Part shown: one piece after another, positions 1 to 11,829 of the stretch
Position numbering within the stretch: position 1 is the first letter of the stretch
Layout: the number at the start of each line of letters is the position of its first letter
Assembly (NCBI GenBank): GCA_013399875.1
Contig: VXAZ01018984.1
Location: 9,512,206-9,576,205 of the forward strand
Direction: 5' to 3'
Source of the DNA: Gymnorhina tibicen
Lineage: Eukaryota > Chordata > Aves > Passeriformes > Artamidae
Length of the DNA: 64,000 nt
The notes under the pieces: generated by a model
Databases searched by the model: none
What the model was told of the DNA's origin: nothing
What the model saw: only the letters and a program-made list of their open reading frames with translations
Made by a program: the position numbers and the translations under genes

Positions 1-62
1 CTTTCTTTTCTCACCTTCAGGCAAGATGGCAATTGGCTTTTCTCTGTTATTTGCAGGTGAGA
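1..62 (+). other. Candidate splice-site pair / 36-nt exon or recursive splice site
   Basis: A long pyrimidine tract ends in CAG at position 20. A second pyrimidine-rich tract ends in TTGCAG at 56 and is followed at once by GTGAGA. Read as an exon, 21-56 is 36 nt, a multiple of three, and open in its first frame (ARWQLAFLCYLQ). Read differently, the CAG|GTGAGA junction behind a pyrimidine tract has the form of a recursive splice site, a motif known from very long vertebrate introns. The window edge cuts off upstream context. Neither reading is proven, and matches of this strength also occur by chance. Confidence 0.25.
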
Positions 63-3000
63 GAGCCCTGTGATATTTTGTTGTACAGGGGACCATTTAG
101 AGAGGGTAGTCTGATACCACCACATTACAGGGTCGACACTGACTTTATTTTAGAGCTTCAATTCAGAGCCAGGTTGCACTCACAAGACCAGGGAAAGGGG
201 TTAAATGAGTGATTTTGAATCCTGAAGAGCATTCTAGCAAGTCACTGACTGAATATAGAGTTCATTCATGCATCTTCTGTAACTCAGTCACAGCAGGGCT
301 TGGAAATTTGAGTATTTAATAAATGCTTCTAGTATTTAAGGAATCATTTTCTTCTTCGTCAAATTAGCATTCTACGCTCATACACTACATTTTGGTGCCT
401 TAACAGCATTTTGGAGGCTTGTAAGTGCTTTGAATTGTTGATTTGATAAGAACTATGTGTTTACTCCTCAGAATTACTCCTCAGTGTGGTAAACACTTAC
501 TACAACAAAATGAGAAAAGATCCTGTTTGTGACTGAAGACAATTTTCATGACTGAAGCACACAGTCCAAATTCATCCCTTAGCTAGCTTTGACTTAGCAA
601 AAGAATGAGAGATGTGTCCTGCCAGGATTCCTTTTGGTGGTTCTTAACTCTGGGGTCTAATGTTTATCTTACCTGCATTCATAGTTGCTGAAGTATGTAG
701 ATGGATGTAGAGAATGGCTGAAGATCATGGCTTATGCTGTTTTCATCCTGAATACCAGATGAAGCCTCTTTTACACAGCTTGGCACTGAACAAACAAGTA
801 AATATCTGTCATAAAATCCGTAGTGGGGGGAATATTGCTCTTCCTTACCTCCCAGCAGCAGAAGACATCTCCTCCTATAGTCAGAGCATGTTTTCTCCTT
901 GTCCATTTCAAAACCAGTATGAACCAGTAAACCACCTCTGAGACTAGTCTTCACTGGCTTTAGAAGTTCCACATTACTTTATTTTTCTTTGGCAAATTCC
1001 ACTAAATCAGTTCAAATGCACTAAATTCAGATATTCTAAAACTACACCTAAAAAGTGATGTGTACCAACTTGTTATGATTGTGCAGACAGTTTCTGAGAA
1101 TAATTAAAACCAAACATGTTTCAAATGCTCCCCAAGCACATTTTGTAACTGCTAAGATTTACTGAAACAGCAAGAAATAAATCTTTTCATATCTGTGTTT
1201 CCAACACACTCTTCAAAAAATCTCCATACAACATAAAATAAAAATCTATCAATATAATGTCCATGTGAGACAGGTTAGAATTGTTATATATCCTTTGTTC
1301 CTTGATAGCCTTCCCTTGAGCCTATTCCCTGCACAAACATGCAAGAGAGCATCCCTAACATGGTAAACTTCAAGTGTAAATGGGAAAAATGCTGATTTCA
1401 GGCTTGTGTGTGCACCAAGCTGGTTATGGAGAGACATATTAACCTCAGCTTGGGCATACGGAAAGGATGTATGTAATCTCTCCAGGTGTAAAGAGAAGAG
1501 AGCAGACAAGAGCAGCCAAGGGAAGTAAGGAAGGCAAAGCCTGGAAACAGGGAAAGAGCTTGAGCTAATTTATTTACTTACCTACTTATTTGTAGGGATA
1601 TAGGTTTATATAAAATGGCCTAGTGCTGGGAGGAGCCAAAACTGAACTTGAATCACTGCTGAAGTAGCAGAAATCCAGAAGCATTTCTAATCTTCAAACT
1701 TTGAATGAGTGTCTAACTGCATAGCATAGGTGTACAGGATTTTTTCATCTGATCATGATCAGCGAAGTAACTGTGTCAATAAAAATACTTTGGTCCATCT
1801 CTGTTAAGATTCTCAACATAATAATAGGTCTCTGGTTTACTGCTTGATATTCTTTCATCTGTTATACAAACAAGTAGTCAAAGACATAGCAAACTGTGAC
1901 ATCCTCCCTTAAAAAGATAAATAAGGAGCAATCTTTTCTGACATTTTGCCTAATAAAGAAAGCTACAAACAAGGCGGTGAACGAAAGCAAACAAAAATAT
2001 TTTCAAAAGAGAAAATAAGAAAAAGGGAACTACTGTCTGGAAAGATATGTGTTCCTCATGAAAATAACCCAACAAACAAACAAAAAAACTGGCTGAAACT
2101 GACAGCTCTATTTGAAAGATATTGAAGATATTTCTTTTCTTGTGACTTTCAACATATAGTGTCCTAATTTTCATCCCCTCTGTTTAGCTGCCTGCTTTTG
2201 AAACCGAAAATCATCTCAGTCCCAGCATTGTGCATTAAAGCAGATGAATTCGCAGATGACTCCTTTTTATATGAAAAGGAACTGAAAAAAGTGAGCATTA
2301 CTTTCTCAAGGGATTTAAAATCAGCTTTTCATTTCCTAAGTTTTGGTATATATCTTGATAAATGTATGTTGAAATAGGATTAAAAATAACTTGTGAGTAT
2401 TAATTGATGAATTAAATTCCCATTCTGAAAAACTTTTAAGATTTGGGAGAAAATGGTTGTGTGATTTAAAACTACCATAGGTACTTTTGTGAATGCCTAG
2501 CAAGAACTCATTTCATAAATCAGTTTAACCTTGCGAGAATTAAGATAATGTTGGTAATAATCTTTTATAAAAGGATTGCTCAGTAGATATTGAAATTAAT
2601 CTGTCTGCATAGTACTTCTCATTCTCCTGTTTTTCTCTGTTAATATTCTTTTTCCTTTTGGTTGTGAATTCCTCATTTTCTACACAGCCTTAGGTCGTGT
2701 CCCATTGATGAACTCATTTTCAAAAAGTTAAGTAGTACCACACTGCATTATTAAAATTATCATCCTTTTGGGGTAATCACCTAATGTATTTAATCAGTAA
2801 AGGTACTGCATTGCATAATGAGAATTATGCAAACTAATATTTCATGTGGCAAACACCGGAGCACATGCACAGTTTTCTCTCACATAAGTAAATATATGTA
2901 CATGTTTGAGGGTTTGCAAAACCTGACATTGTGTCATGGATCTTATCTTGGACTGAATTCCTGCAGATCTTAGACGAGGTAGAGCATAGGAATCCACAGG

Positions 3001-3950
3001 CAAGGTCAATGGCTATTCCTTTTGGAATATAATGAAAACATTGCTAACTTGACTGAGCCTCGGGAGAACGGTAGTGATATCCAAGCCATGACAAAGCAGG
3101 AATTAAAATAACTTCCATCATATCTAGTTGTCAAAGTTCCCATTGGAATGATTTAGTACCAGTGACATTTAATTGGTTAATGGATCTTCTAAAGCAGTAC
3201 AGTTTTCTGATTTTTTGTTGTTTTTTTTTAAATTAAAATTTTAATAAATAAATTAGAAAGGGATGAATTCTGAAGGACTTTTCACATCTCTTTTCATAAG
3301 TCTTTTTTATACTGAGATATTGCTTTTTTCTTAAAAAATAATTTCAGCATCATCAAATTCCAGACTGGAAATATATTTATGTCAATTTCCTCTTTTAAAG
3401 TGAGAAAAGTATCTTTTGAGAAGTCCATGAAAAGAAAACCCCATCATATCATAAAAGACACTGGCTTGATCTGTTATAAATGACCTACCTAATTCTCAAA
3501 ATGGCATAGAATGCCATTGAATTTGGAGATAAAAGGTAAAATAATGATAAAAGAAAGTACTATTGACTCTAGATAAACATGCTGCCTCCTTTGAACCAAA
3601 ATTTAATGCAAATTTGTCTTGATCTCCAAGTTACACAACAAATAAATTTGCCAAGTCTGCTTTCTTTTCTTCAATGTTTCAAGTAACAGGTTTATACTTC
3701 AGCTAGATTTTTCAATAGAACATAGAATAAGGATTCTGTGATGGAATAGGATGAATTAAAACTTCAATTATTGAAATATATAAAATCAGAAGATTGTACA
3801 AGATCCTTTTCCTAAACTTTACTCTGGGCCGTTCAATTATATATTGTGCCCTGGAGATGCACATTAGTCCTTCAGTAGTACAGACACGAAGAAGTATGGA
3901 AATAAAGATTCTAAGTTAGTGTGGTGCTTAAGCAAATAATGAACTTTGGG
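63..3950. other. Unique AT-rich DNA, no gene seen
   Basis: No open frame exceeds about 100 codons, and none resembles a known protein. The frames at 679-972 (minus) and 714-941 (plus) overlap on opposite strands and carry no domain. Short A/T homopolymers occur, for example around 3215-3250. No repeat family was recognised. Confidence 0.6.
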
Positions 3951-3974
3951 TATGTGAAAAATGCCATTGAACAT

Positions 3975-3998
3975 ATGAATATATATTCATGAATATAT
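3975..3998. repeat. Two overlapping perfect AT-rich palindromes
   Basis: ATGAATATATATTCAT (3975-3990, 16 bp) and ATATATTCATGAATATAT (3981-3998, 18 bp) are each perfectly self-complementary and share ten bases. The repeated ATTCAT/ATGAAT halves resemble weak POU-domain half-sites. An AT-rich palindrome can also arise by chance, so function is only a possibility. Confidence 0.6.
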
Positions 3999-4010
3999 GG
4001 CAGGCAGCTG

Positions 4011-7000
4011 CAAGTTGTTGCTTTCTTTTTGAACCATAAGTAAGACAAAACCCTATCACGCATGCTTGCAACTTCCTTTTACCTTTGGTATCTCAGCCTG
4101 GATCAGGAACCTCTGGAAAAGAAAAGGAAACTTGTTTCTATGCTTCCCCAGTCTGTAAGTCCAGAAGTTTTAGAACAGTTAGTTTGATACATGATGAGAG
4201 AAACCAGTTTTATATTGTCTTAATCAATTTTCTTCAGAAGCACTAATGACTGAAGAGAAAATGCTTTAATTGTACTCTAAAAGGAATTGAAGCAAAATCC
4301 CAAGAGAAAACTATGTAGCAGGTTGAGCACAAGAGGAAAGAGTGTAGAACTAGATTTCATGCACAGTCTACACTACACACTGCCATTACTGAGATAATGA
4401 TGTCAAGATTATTTAAAAGAGAACCTTTTAAAGGAAAAAAGATGCCAGATGTCTGTGAGCTTTTAATAGGAACCAGACAACTAACTCCATTTTCTGACTT
4501 TGAGAAATTCTTGCAATTATGGAATGCTATGAAACATTTTTCAAATATATTCTTTAGATGTCTGCCTCTTTGCTCTATTATTTTTTTATTGATATCTGTG
4601 TAGTAGTTTTAGGGTACTGTACAATATTTTAAAAATGTCTGGTCAATAGAAAATGTCATCTATTGCCACAAGAAGCATCTGAATTGAGAAGTTTCCAAAC
4701 ACCATTACTGTTCTAAGCAAATCAATAGAAGTATTTACTGTACAGTTTATATGATCTCTTTGGCAGTGTTTCTAGCCACAGTATTGGGTTAAAATTTTTA
4801 AAAGCCTTCTGATTTCACTAACGTTTATGTAAATTCACAAATAAACTAATTGCAGGTTACAGCAGTGCAGCTATTTTCAAAACGTGGTCTCATGAGGTCT
4901 TACTGGTGTTTAGTGAAAATGAGTTGATGATTTACCCTTTTTTCTTCACGTTACATCCTAATGTGTTCCAGTCAAAATAGGTGGTGATTTCTCTGGTTTG
5001 CCCTTACAGGTGTGACTGTAACTAAATTGAAGCAGTCAAGAAGGGAGAGTCTCACAAAGGTTGTGCTCTGGCTAAATAGAGCTGCCATGACAAATGGCAC
5101 ACAGGCATGGCTGCGGTCAGCTTTCCCAGCTAGGAATATATCTGAAGGTCTGCTTGGTTGCCTGATCTCTCTCTCAAGCTTAAAGCTCTGTTTTCGCTAT
5201 TCAGCAGTTGTATTTTGGAACTGTGCAGGAAAAGGAAAGACTCTTTAGTATTTGGGCACCCACTGAGCTTTCCCTAGTTGAGTTGAGAGCTTCAAGGATC
5301 AAACTGCTGTTTATGCACGAGGTGTGCAGGAGATAGGAGAAGAACAAAAGTTCCTTGTACAAACATTAGTCACAATTTCATGTCTGTCAAGTCCTCTGAA
5401 AGCTGAACCTGCTCCCCTGTCCAGTATTGCTGCTCAGATGTTTTTGATTATGTCTAGTCTCTCTTGAGAATTCGCAGTGATCTGAAGGCAGCATTTCCTT
5501 CTTCCTATGAACTACACTTTGTATGGTTGGAGGTAACGTGTTTTTATCAAAGAAGAAAGTTGCACTTTGATGTTTCAGCCAGTTAGCAGGGTTGTCTACT
5601 CATTTCCGTCTTAATGGGGACACAAATGAATAGTCATTTATGGTTACACCCTCAGGCTCAGGCAAATTCAGCAGTGAATTTTCCTTTATGTTTGAATAGC
5701 AGATAATTTTTTAATTCTACGGGTATCAGTGTCTCAAATATTGGGGGAAATTAGAATGAAAAATGTGAAGAAAATTAATATTAGTCTTACAACTTAATAC
5801 TTTGATTAACTTTGAAACATGTATTTGTAATTGATACTTTTGCTTAAGCCAGAGAAAACCCTGGGAGAATGGGTTAAATAAGGTTCTGACTTGAATCCCA
5901 GACAGAAATTAGCACATGCTTATACCCTGGTAAAAAGCATCACCTAATGTGTCTTACCTGAAGACTGAATCCTATTTATAAAGTCTGGCAACTTTGTATT
6001 TGGAAGACACAGAAAAATCCCATGATGATGAATTAATATTTAGTACCCGTAAGTAGCATTTTCCTTTTCATCTCTGTACACGTCTTTCTAAGCATAGCAG
6101 TAGTGGTCTTGCTGTTTAATGTAGGTAAAGCAGTTATTTACATTTGCCTGGTTGGAAGAGGAACTGCCCTGTAGCTGATCCATCCCAGACATGCCCTCTT
6201 CAAGTCTGGGATACATAGAAGTACTTGATCTTGTCTTTGCATACTCAAACTGAGGCTCAAGATGTTTTTTGTTGCTAAAGTGCTTTTTGTAGTGTTTGAA
6301 AGTGAGAATGCTGGGTTAGGAACATTGTTTTTTGGGGACCAGTGTTACTTACCCTTCTTACACACTTGGATAATAAAAGTACCATAACCTGGAGCTCTCC
6401 AGTGAGTTTGTGGCAATACCATTTTAAACTCTACTGGTAGCATTTGTGAGAATACTTTTGCATCTATTCCCTGTATAATTGTAGCTTTTCTAAACTACCT
6501 GTTTAATTACATTACAGATGAAATGTCCTGGATGAAATCCTGATTCCAGTAAAAGTATTTATGTTCTTGATAACAAAATAACCCAGCCAATTTTTGTGAG
6601 ACCTGAAAGCCTGAAGCTATAAATTAGTCTTAAATAACACTGTGTGATGGAGAAGGAAAAATATGAAAGAATTTGAGCTTCAAATTGGAGACTAACTTTA
6701 ATGTTTTTTGGGGACAGCATCCAAAATTCTGTTCTCATGGTATGTTTTTCACTACTGCTTGGCACAGTATTTCTAGCATAAAATGCTGTTATGGATGGCT
6801 TTTGTAGACTTGCATCTTTAGAAAATTGCATCTGTAGGAGAATTTTGCTGTTTTTCCTAGTCAAAACTAGGATGAAAAACTCTGATTTACAATTTTGGGT
6901 TTGCCTTTTTCTTTTATTTTAGAAAACTGCTTTTAATGTTTTGTGCAAAATCCTTAAGCTTCCATGAAATCCATCAAGCAGCACTGTATACCTCAGACCT

Positions 7001-7649
7001 TTCCTTTAAAGAAAAAAAGGTCTATCAATGCGATTGGTATTGCTAGATGCTATTTCCATTCTTTTGCATTAAGCAAACATAAGTCCATACCATCAAAAAG
7101 AAGGCAATTAATAAGTTGCTTAGATCAGGCTAAAACAGGCAATGGAAGAAGAAAATGTAATTTTCCAGCTTGTGTTTTCATTATTCGTTTGGTGTTTGTT
7201 GTTAATAAAACATTGCAATACAGAACAAGGTAATACAACTCATTGAGTGCCTTATTATCAAGTATCCTCAAGGCACTTCAACATAACATCTAAAAGGAGA
7301 CCAAAAGGCAGTATCTCATCTGTATGAGAGGCTTAAAGCTTTTGTTTAAAATGTAATGAGTTCGGGTCCCATCAGCTTCAAAAAAAATTTGTTTAGGGCT
7401 ATGTCTCTCCCTTTCTTTTTTTGGTTTGTGTTTGTTTTGTTTACTGTACTTCACAGGAGGAATAGTTTCAGAAAGAGCGAGGGAAATAGCTCTTGTAGTG
7501 GTGATCTGCTGGGCAGCGTTTGCAGACTTGTGGGAAAAGGAGCTTAGCGGGAGTTCCATGACAGTGCACTGCTGTCTGCACGTGGAAAGGAGGCCTAGGC
7601 TGTCACTTACTACACATTGTTTGTAGATACTATTCCAGAGCTGCAATAG
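4011..7649. other. Unique DNA, no gene seen
   Basis: The stretch contains a good 3' splice-like site at about 4990-5009 (pyrimidine tract, TTACAG) followed by a 79-codon open frame. There is no convincing donor site and no recognisable product. A 9-bp inverted repeat (ATCCCAGAC at 6182-6190, GTCTGGGAT at 6204-6212) surrounds a 13-nt spacer. Everything else appears to be unremarkable unique sequence. Confidence 0.55.
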
Positions 7650-8530
7650 ACGGTGTACAATTTCATGAGAGGATACAGTTTTAGGGAGTCACCAAATGCA
7701 GCAATTCTGATAGATGGAAGGCAGCCACAGGTTAGTGCTACAGGTCCAAGCAGTGGTGAAGCTGAGCATGTAATCTCAACAAGTAGACACTGGGACAGGT
7801 GAAATATACAAATACACAGCGGGCCCCATAGATGAACTAAGTATGCAGCATTCACACAGAAATGAACTGTGCCAACAGTCTCCTCCTGATCCCCATCCTG
7901 CTGATCAGGATTAAGAGCTGTCCCTTTAGTCGTTGGCACCCCACACACAGGGTCCTCAGTCCTGCTGCTGCCACTTAGACCTGATGTATATGCATGTACA
8001 TAGGTTAGGGATTTCCCTCATCCAGGAAAATAGAGTTTAAGAATACAGGACTGACTGCGCAGATCAGGTGCAGGGCATGGCCAAACAAACATGCTGACAT
8101 GCTTATAAGTAACATGCTAATAAGTAACTGCCCCCTTTTATCCCCTTATCCTCATTTCCTGAACTTGCTCTGTAATAAGGGCAGTCCCCAAATGGTCTTG
8201 CCTGTATCCCATAATGTGCCCCATACCCCTCAGATCCTGAGGTGCTCCAGACAGCCTCTCCCATAGACCCATGGTGCTGGGCTTCTCAGCTGGATTGCTG
8301 GGATTGCTGGCCCAACCCTGGGGGGTGCACGGGCAGGGGCTCGTTGCCCCGGCTGCCCTGTGGAGGTTTCTCCCCCTGCCAGGTACCTCATTGTGTGGGC
8401 TGATGTTCCCCTGTGATGGGCCTGGGTGGTGCCAGAGCAGGGTGATTTACAGGTTCCACACCTCCTATTGTACCTCTACTCCTTTCTACTGCTGCAGATG
8501 GGCTGTTTCTCATACAGCCTAACATTAAAG
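7650..8530. other. GC-richer patch, unrecognised
   Basis: Base composition rises here, most clearly at 8220-8450, where several G and C runs lie close together (a run of six G near 8320, then GGG and GGGG). The frames through it carry no known domain. It could be an old LTR or transposon fragment, or simply a GC-rich unique segment. No terminal repeats or target-site duplications could be found by eye. Confidence 0.35.
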
Positions 8531-8679
8531 AACTTGTATTTTAGAGATTTATTGGCACTGAATAGGAACACAAATAAGGAGGCAGGGGAGCAGGCCCAAG
8601 GTGCCACCCAAATTCATACATCTGTATTAGCTGTACACAGCACAAAACTGCAGCCAAAGCTGTTCTGCATGTTAGAGCT

Positions 8680-9020
8680 GCAGGATTAATGATGATGAGT
8701 CACTCTATGCTGCAACTGCTGTCATCACTGCAGCCCAGTTAAAATATACATAAGCCCTGTTTAAATTAGCTGCGAACTTGCAAAAGTTGCTCACGATGAT
8801 GGATAAACTCACAACTGCTTAACTAATGCTGCTGGTGACCTTGAGTACTGGTGCCACACTGACATAGCAAGGCTGCTAAAATTTTTGTTGAAGATCGTGC
8901 TGTTGTGTGACATCTCCACCGTGTCAGCTGGGGACAACTTCACTGGCTAATGCATTCATTTAGCCACAAATGACGTGAAGTGATTTGTGGGTCACCAAGG
9001 GCTTAGACCTCGTTTTTCAT
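8680..9020. promoter_or_regulatory. Candidate conserved regulatory element
   Basis: Several textbook transcription-factor cores lie close together in otherwise AT-rich unique DNA. They are an AP-1/Maf-type TGAGTCA near 8697, TAAT homeodomain cores near 8684 and 8823, and a CRE-like TGACGTGA near 8972. The call is by sequence texture only. Without a multi-species alignment it cannot be separated from chance clustering. Confidence 0.25.
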
Positions 9021-9939
9021 CGCTCAGGGAAGCTAATATAGAGGCTTTGGCAAACTAATACCACAGAAAGGAAACATCACTGGAATAATTTTAAACATAT
9101 TTTTATGCAGAAGAAAGCGTGGATAGATTTTCAATAGACTTAGGTCCAGATTGGCAGTGTAATAAATTCTTTACAGTTAGCCAAAGCACAATGAGGATAT
9201 AAACCACATTTTACTAGGCACAGGCATATTTAGTCAAAATACTGTTAACATGGGGATTGTAGGGTTTGGATAAATGAGATCAGAAGACTAAACACTTTCT
9301 ATTTAATTAATGCCTCAGAAGAAGACAGAAGATTTTGCACCCCTTATGTCAATCTTAATTACTCTTACTCCATTTTAGCCAGAATTTTAAGCTGGACACT
9401 GCATTAGATGTCTAACAGAAATCTAACGCTAAATGTGGAGGCTGACACTGTCATGTGGTTTGGAGAGGGGTAAAATGCCTAACTGCTCTCTATGCTCTTT
9501 CTTAGCCAAAATTTCAAGTGCCAATGAGATCAACTGAGGGTACACAGCATAAGTGAACGTAAAATGTACCAATGAATTAGTCAGAATGCACAGACCAGAG
9601 AATTTTGTTAGTGCCTTTAGCTAAGAGCCTGTCAGAATTTTTGTATTGCAAATTCCATTCCAGGGCCCTATTATGTAAAAGAAACTCTCTTGGGTAATTT
9701 TTAAAATTTGATATAATCTTTTTGACAATATACTTTTCATGAGTCCAAAAGGAAGAGAAAAAATTTGAGGTCACTTTGGTGCATGTGCTAAGTTAGTTTA
9801 CTTCATTATGTTTTCCATGACCAGCAGACAACAGTGTGGATGAGACATGTCTGAAACTTAATGAAAAAGCTGCTTTGATTTGCTCTGGGACATAAGGGAT
9901 AGAGCACATTTTGTCAGGTGAAGCCAAGGGATGAAAGTC

Positions 9940-10085
9940 AATATGACTCAGTTTTAGGGGAGTCATGGCTTCTCTGTCCTTCAATTTATCCACCTATAAA
10001 ATGGAAATAATGGGAAATGGTAAAAATACTAGTTTGTGAAGATTTAAGGAGTGTTTAGATAATGGTGTATAAAGTTTGTTGGATT
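9940..10085 (+). repeat. Decayed MIR/L2-type SINE remnant
   Basis: The stretch follows the MIR/L2 consensus order: a 'gtcacttagcttctctgt' type segment near 9960-9980, then CTATAAAATGG at about 9993-10003, then AATAATG, and further on a 'gaagatttaaggag...gataatg' segment matching the conserved 'gaggattaaatgagataatg' part. This 3' half of the MIR/L2 family is shared by amniotes. The copy is heavily mutated, as expected for a remnant older than birds, and its 5' tRNA-like half is not visible. The family assignment is from memory of the consensus, not from a database search. Confidence 0.6.
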
Positions 10086-11384
10086 GAAAATGGCAAGGAT
10101 TTCCATTAATCCAGAAGTACTGCCAGGGGTGGTGCTTGGCAAGGACTTTACTGGCAGTTACCAGCATTGTGTTCCCACAGGAGGGCTGGAGGAAAAGGAT
10201 CTTTTTCAAAGTCAACCATAAACCAGCTCAGAGCAGGCTACTAAGTCCTGACCTTATCTACCCATTTACTGGTGCCATCTCATCATTAAAGAATTTCAAA
10301 ACCATTTCTAAAAATAGGGGTGGAGCCCATTAAGAAATCTCTCAGAAGCCTTGATACTTATGATGGGTCTCTCATCAGATGTGAGTAATGCATCCTTCAT
10401 TACGAAACTTGTGATGTCATTTTGTATTATATCACTGGCCTCGGACATTCAGCTTCCAAGGTTTTCTTTGAATTAGTATATTCAGACAGACTTCTTGTAA
10501 ACTGATTATGAGGCTGAATTAGCAGAAGACAGTAACAATTTTTTGGTGCAGTTTTGTAAAATATTACTTAGGAAATAACTTTGCATTTATCTAGATTATG
10601 CAAGGCTGAAACAGACCAGTCATGTGAATCAAAACAAAATACTTTGATAAGGTAACATTATGAATCAGCTGTCACCTTGTTCATGAGATGGATGGGCTGT
10701 AGACAAAGTGGACAATGAGTCATATTTATGAGGCACATTGCAGGGCAATTTAGTCAAATTATGCAGGACTTGAGATGTAGTCAGACACAACCTTAAAAAT
10801 AAGAGAAAAAATTCAGTTCTGAGAATTGCAGGTAATATTCCCAAACTCTAATTAAATCTTTGTTCTCCCGTATCAGAATTTTTCAAGATGTCCAACTAAA
10901 TGAGTCTCTTTGTAAGTCTTATTTTCCAACTTTCCTTGCTAATTAGGGAATTTCCCAATAAAGCCTGCTCTTTTATTGGCCAAGCTGAATGCAGGTTTTC
11001 TGGAGCCTGCAGGCTAGAAGGCCCTGTTCCTAGCTGAGAAAGAAGTCAAAATCTTGCAATGGCATTATCAGATTCAGGTACAAAGTCATAATCTCAGTTG
11101 AGCAAAAGGTAGTGGTTGCTCTCCAAAAGAAACAAAAAAATACCTTGGAAGGGACCCACTGGAGAACAGGTGCTGTCTAATTACACTGAGGATTTTAGAT
11201 AAACTTCACTGAAATTTACGTTACTTAAAGATGTGTTTTCTTGTAAAGCTGAAAGTGACTAATGCATGGTGCTTAATAAAGAGATTGTTCAATATTTACA
11301 TCTGCATCTGACATTTCCCAGACAGTTCTAGAAAGATGAGATATATGAACCTCTCTGTGCTCTCAACAGAGAAAGAGCACACAG
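10086..11384. other. Unique DNA, no gene seen
   Basis: No coding frame or repeat was recognised with confidence. CTTGGAAGGGACCC at about 11143-11156 resembles the reverse complement of a CR1 tail, but the match is not sustained on either side. Confidence 0.5.
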
Positions 11385-11512
11385 CCTGTGGCCGACAGTG
11401 GGATGTTGGCTCCTAAAATCTCAAATGTTGCAGGATTTCTCCCAGACCAAAGCTGCCAGCAACTAGGTCTCTGGCTGCCCTTGGAGCCCCAGATGCCACC
11501 TCCAGCCTGACC
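11385..11512 (-). repeat. Inverted-repeat arm 1 of an unrecognised repeat
   Basis: The reverse complement of this 128-bp segment matches 11675-11802. Hand alignment gives about 16 mismatches (about 88% identity), and one block of roughly 50 bp has a single mismatch. Weaker similarity continues inward to about 11553. Both arms keep an open frame (GSKGSQ.PSCWQLWS core), but most substitutions between them change the amino acid, so the frame does not look selected. I do not recognise the repeat family. Confidence 0.9.
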
Positions 11513-11568
11513 TTGAGACAATGCGGGGCTGAGTATTTTTTCCTGTGGAAAAGGGCCACATTCTTCAA

Positions 11569-11620
11569 CATTCACAATTTTAGGAGGGGGCATCTCACTT
11601 TCGGCTACAGGCACCTGGAT
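11569..11620 (+). repeat. Partial third copy of the 11.4-kb repeat unit in the spacer
   Basis: This segment, including ATTTTAGGAG and GGCTACAGGCACCTGGA, lines up directly with 11760-11810 (ATTTTAAGAG and GGCTGTAGGTACCTGGA). It also lines up in inverted form with the start of arm 1. The direct spacing is about 192 bp. The locus is therefore a short tandem of a roughly 190-bp unit with one unit inverted, not a simple hairpin. Confidence 0.75.
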
Positions 11621-11674
11621 GTGAACAGTAGGCATTTTCTGAAGAAAGCAATACTCACCCCCCCAGTGTCTTGG

Positions 11675-11802
11675 GGTCAGGTTGGAGGTGACGTCTGGGG
11701 CTCCAAGGGCAGCCAGAGTCCTAGTTGCTGGCAGCTTTGGTCTGAGAGAAATCCTGTGACATGTGCGATTTTAAGAGCCAGCATCCCACTTTTGGCTGTA
11801 GG
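11675..11802 (+). repeat. Inverted-repeat arm 2 of an unrecognised repeat
   Basis: This is the partner of the inverted arm at 11385-11512, separated from it by 162 bp that contain the partial third copy. Similarity extends outward on the spacer side to about 11634, where GAAGAAAGCAATACTCACC is the rough reverse complement of the 11526-11548 region. Transcribed on either strand, the locus would form a long imperfect hairpin of about 128-170 bp. Confidence 0.9.
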
Positions 11803-11829
11803 TACCTGGAGTGAAGTTGGTAAAATTTT

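Noticed and set aside
4990..5248. Acceptor-like site followed by a 79-codon frame
   Set aside because: There is no plausible donor or polyadenylation signal at the end of the frame, and the peptide is not recognised.
11143..11170. CTTGGAAGGGACCC resembling an antisense CR1 tail
   Set aside because: The similarity stops after about 14 bases, and the diagnostic ATTCT tail is missing.
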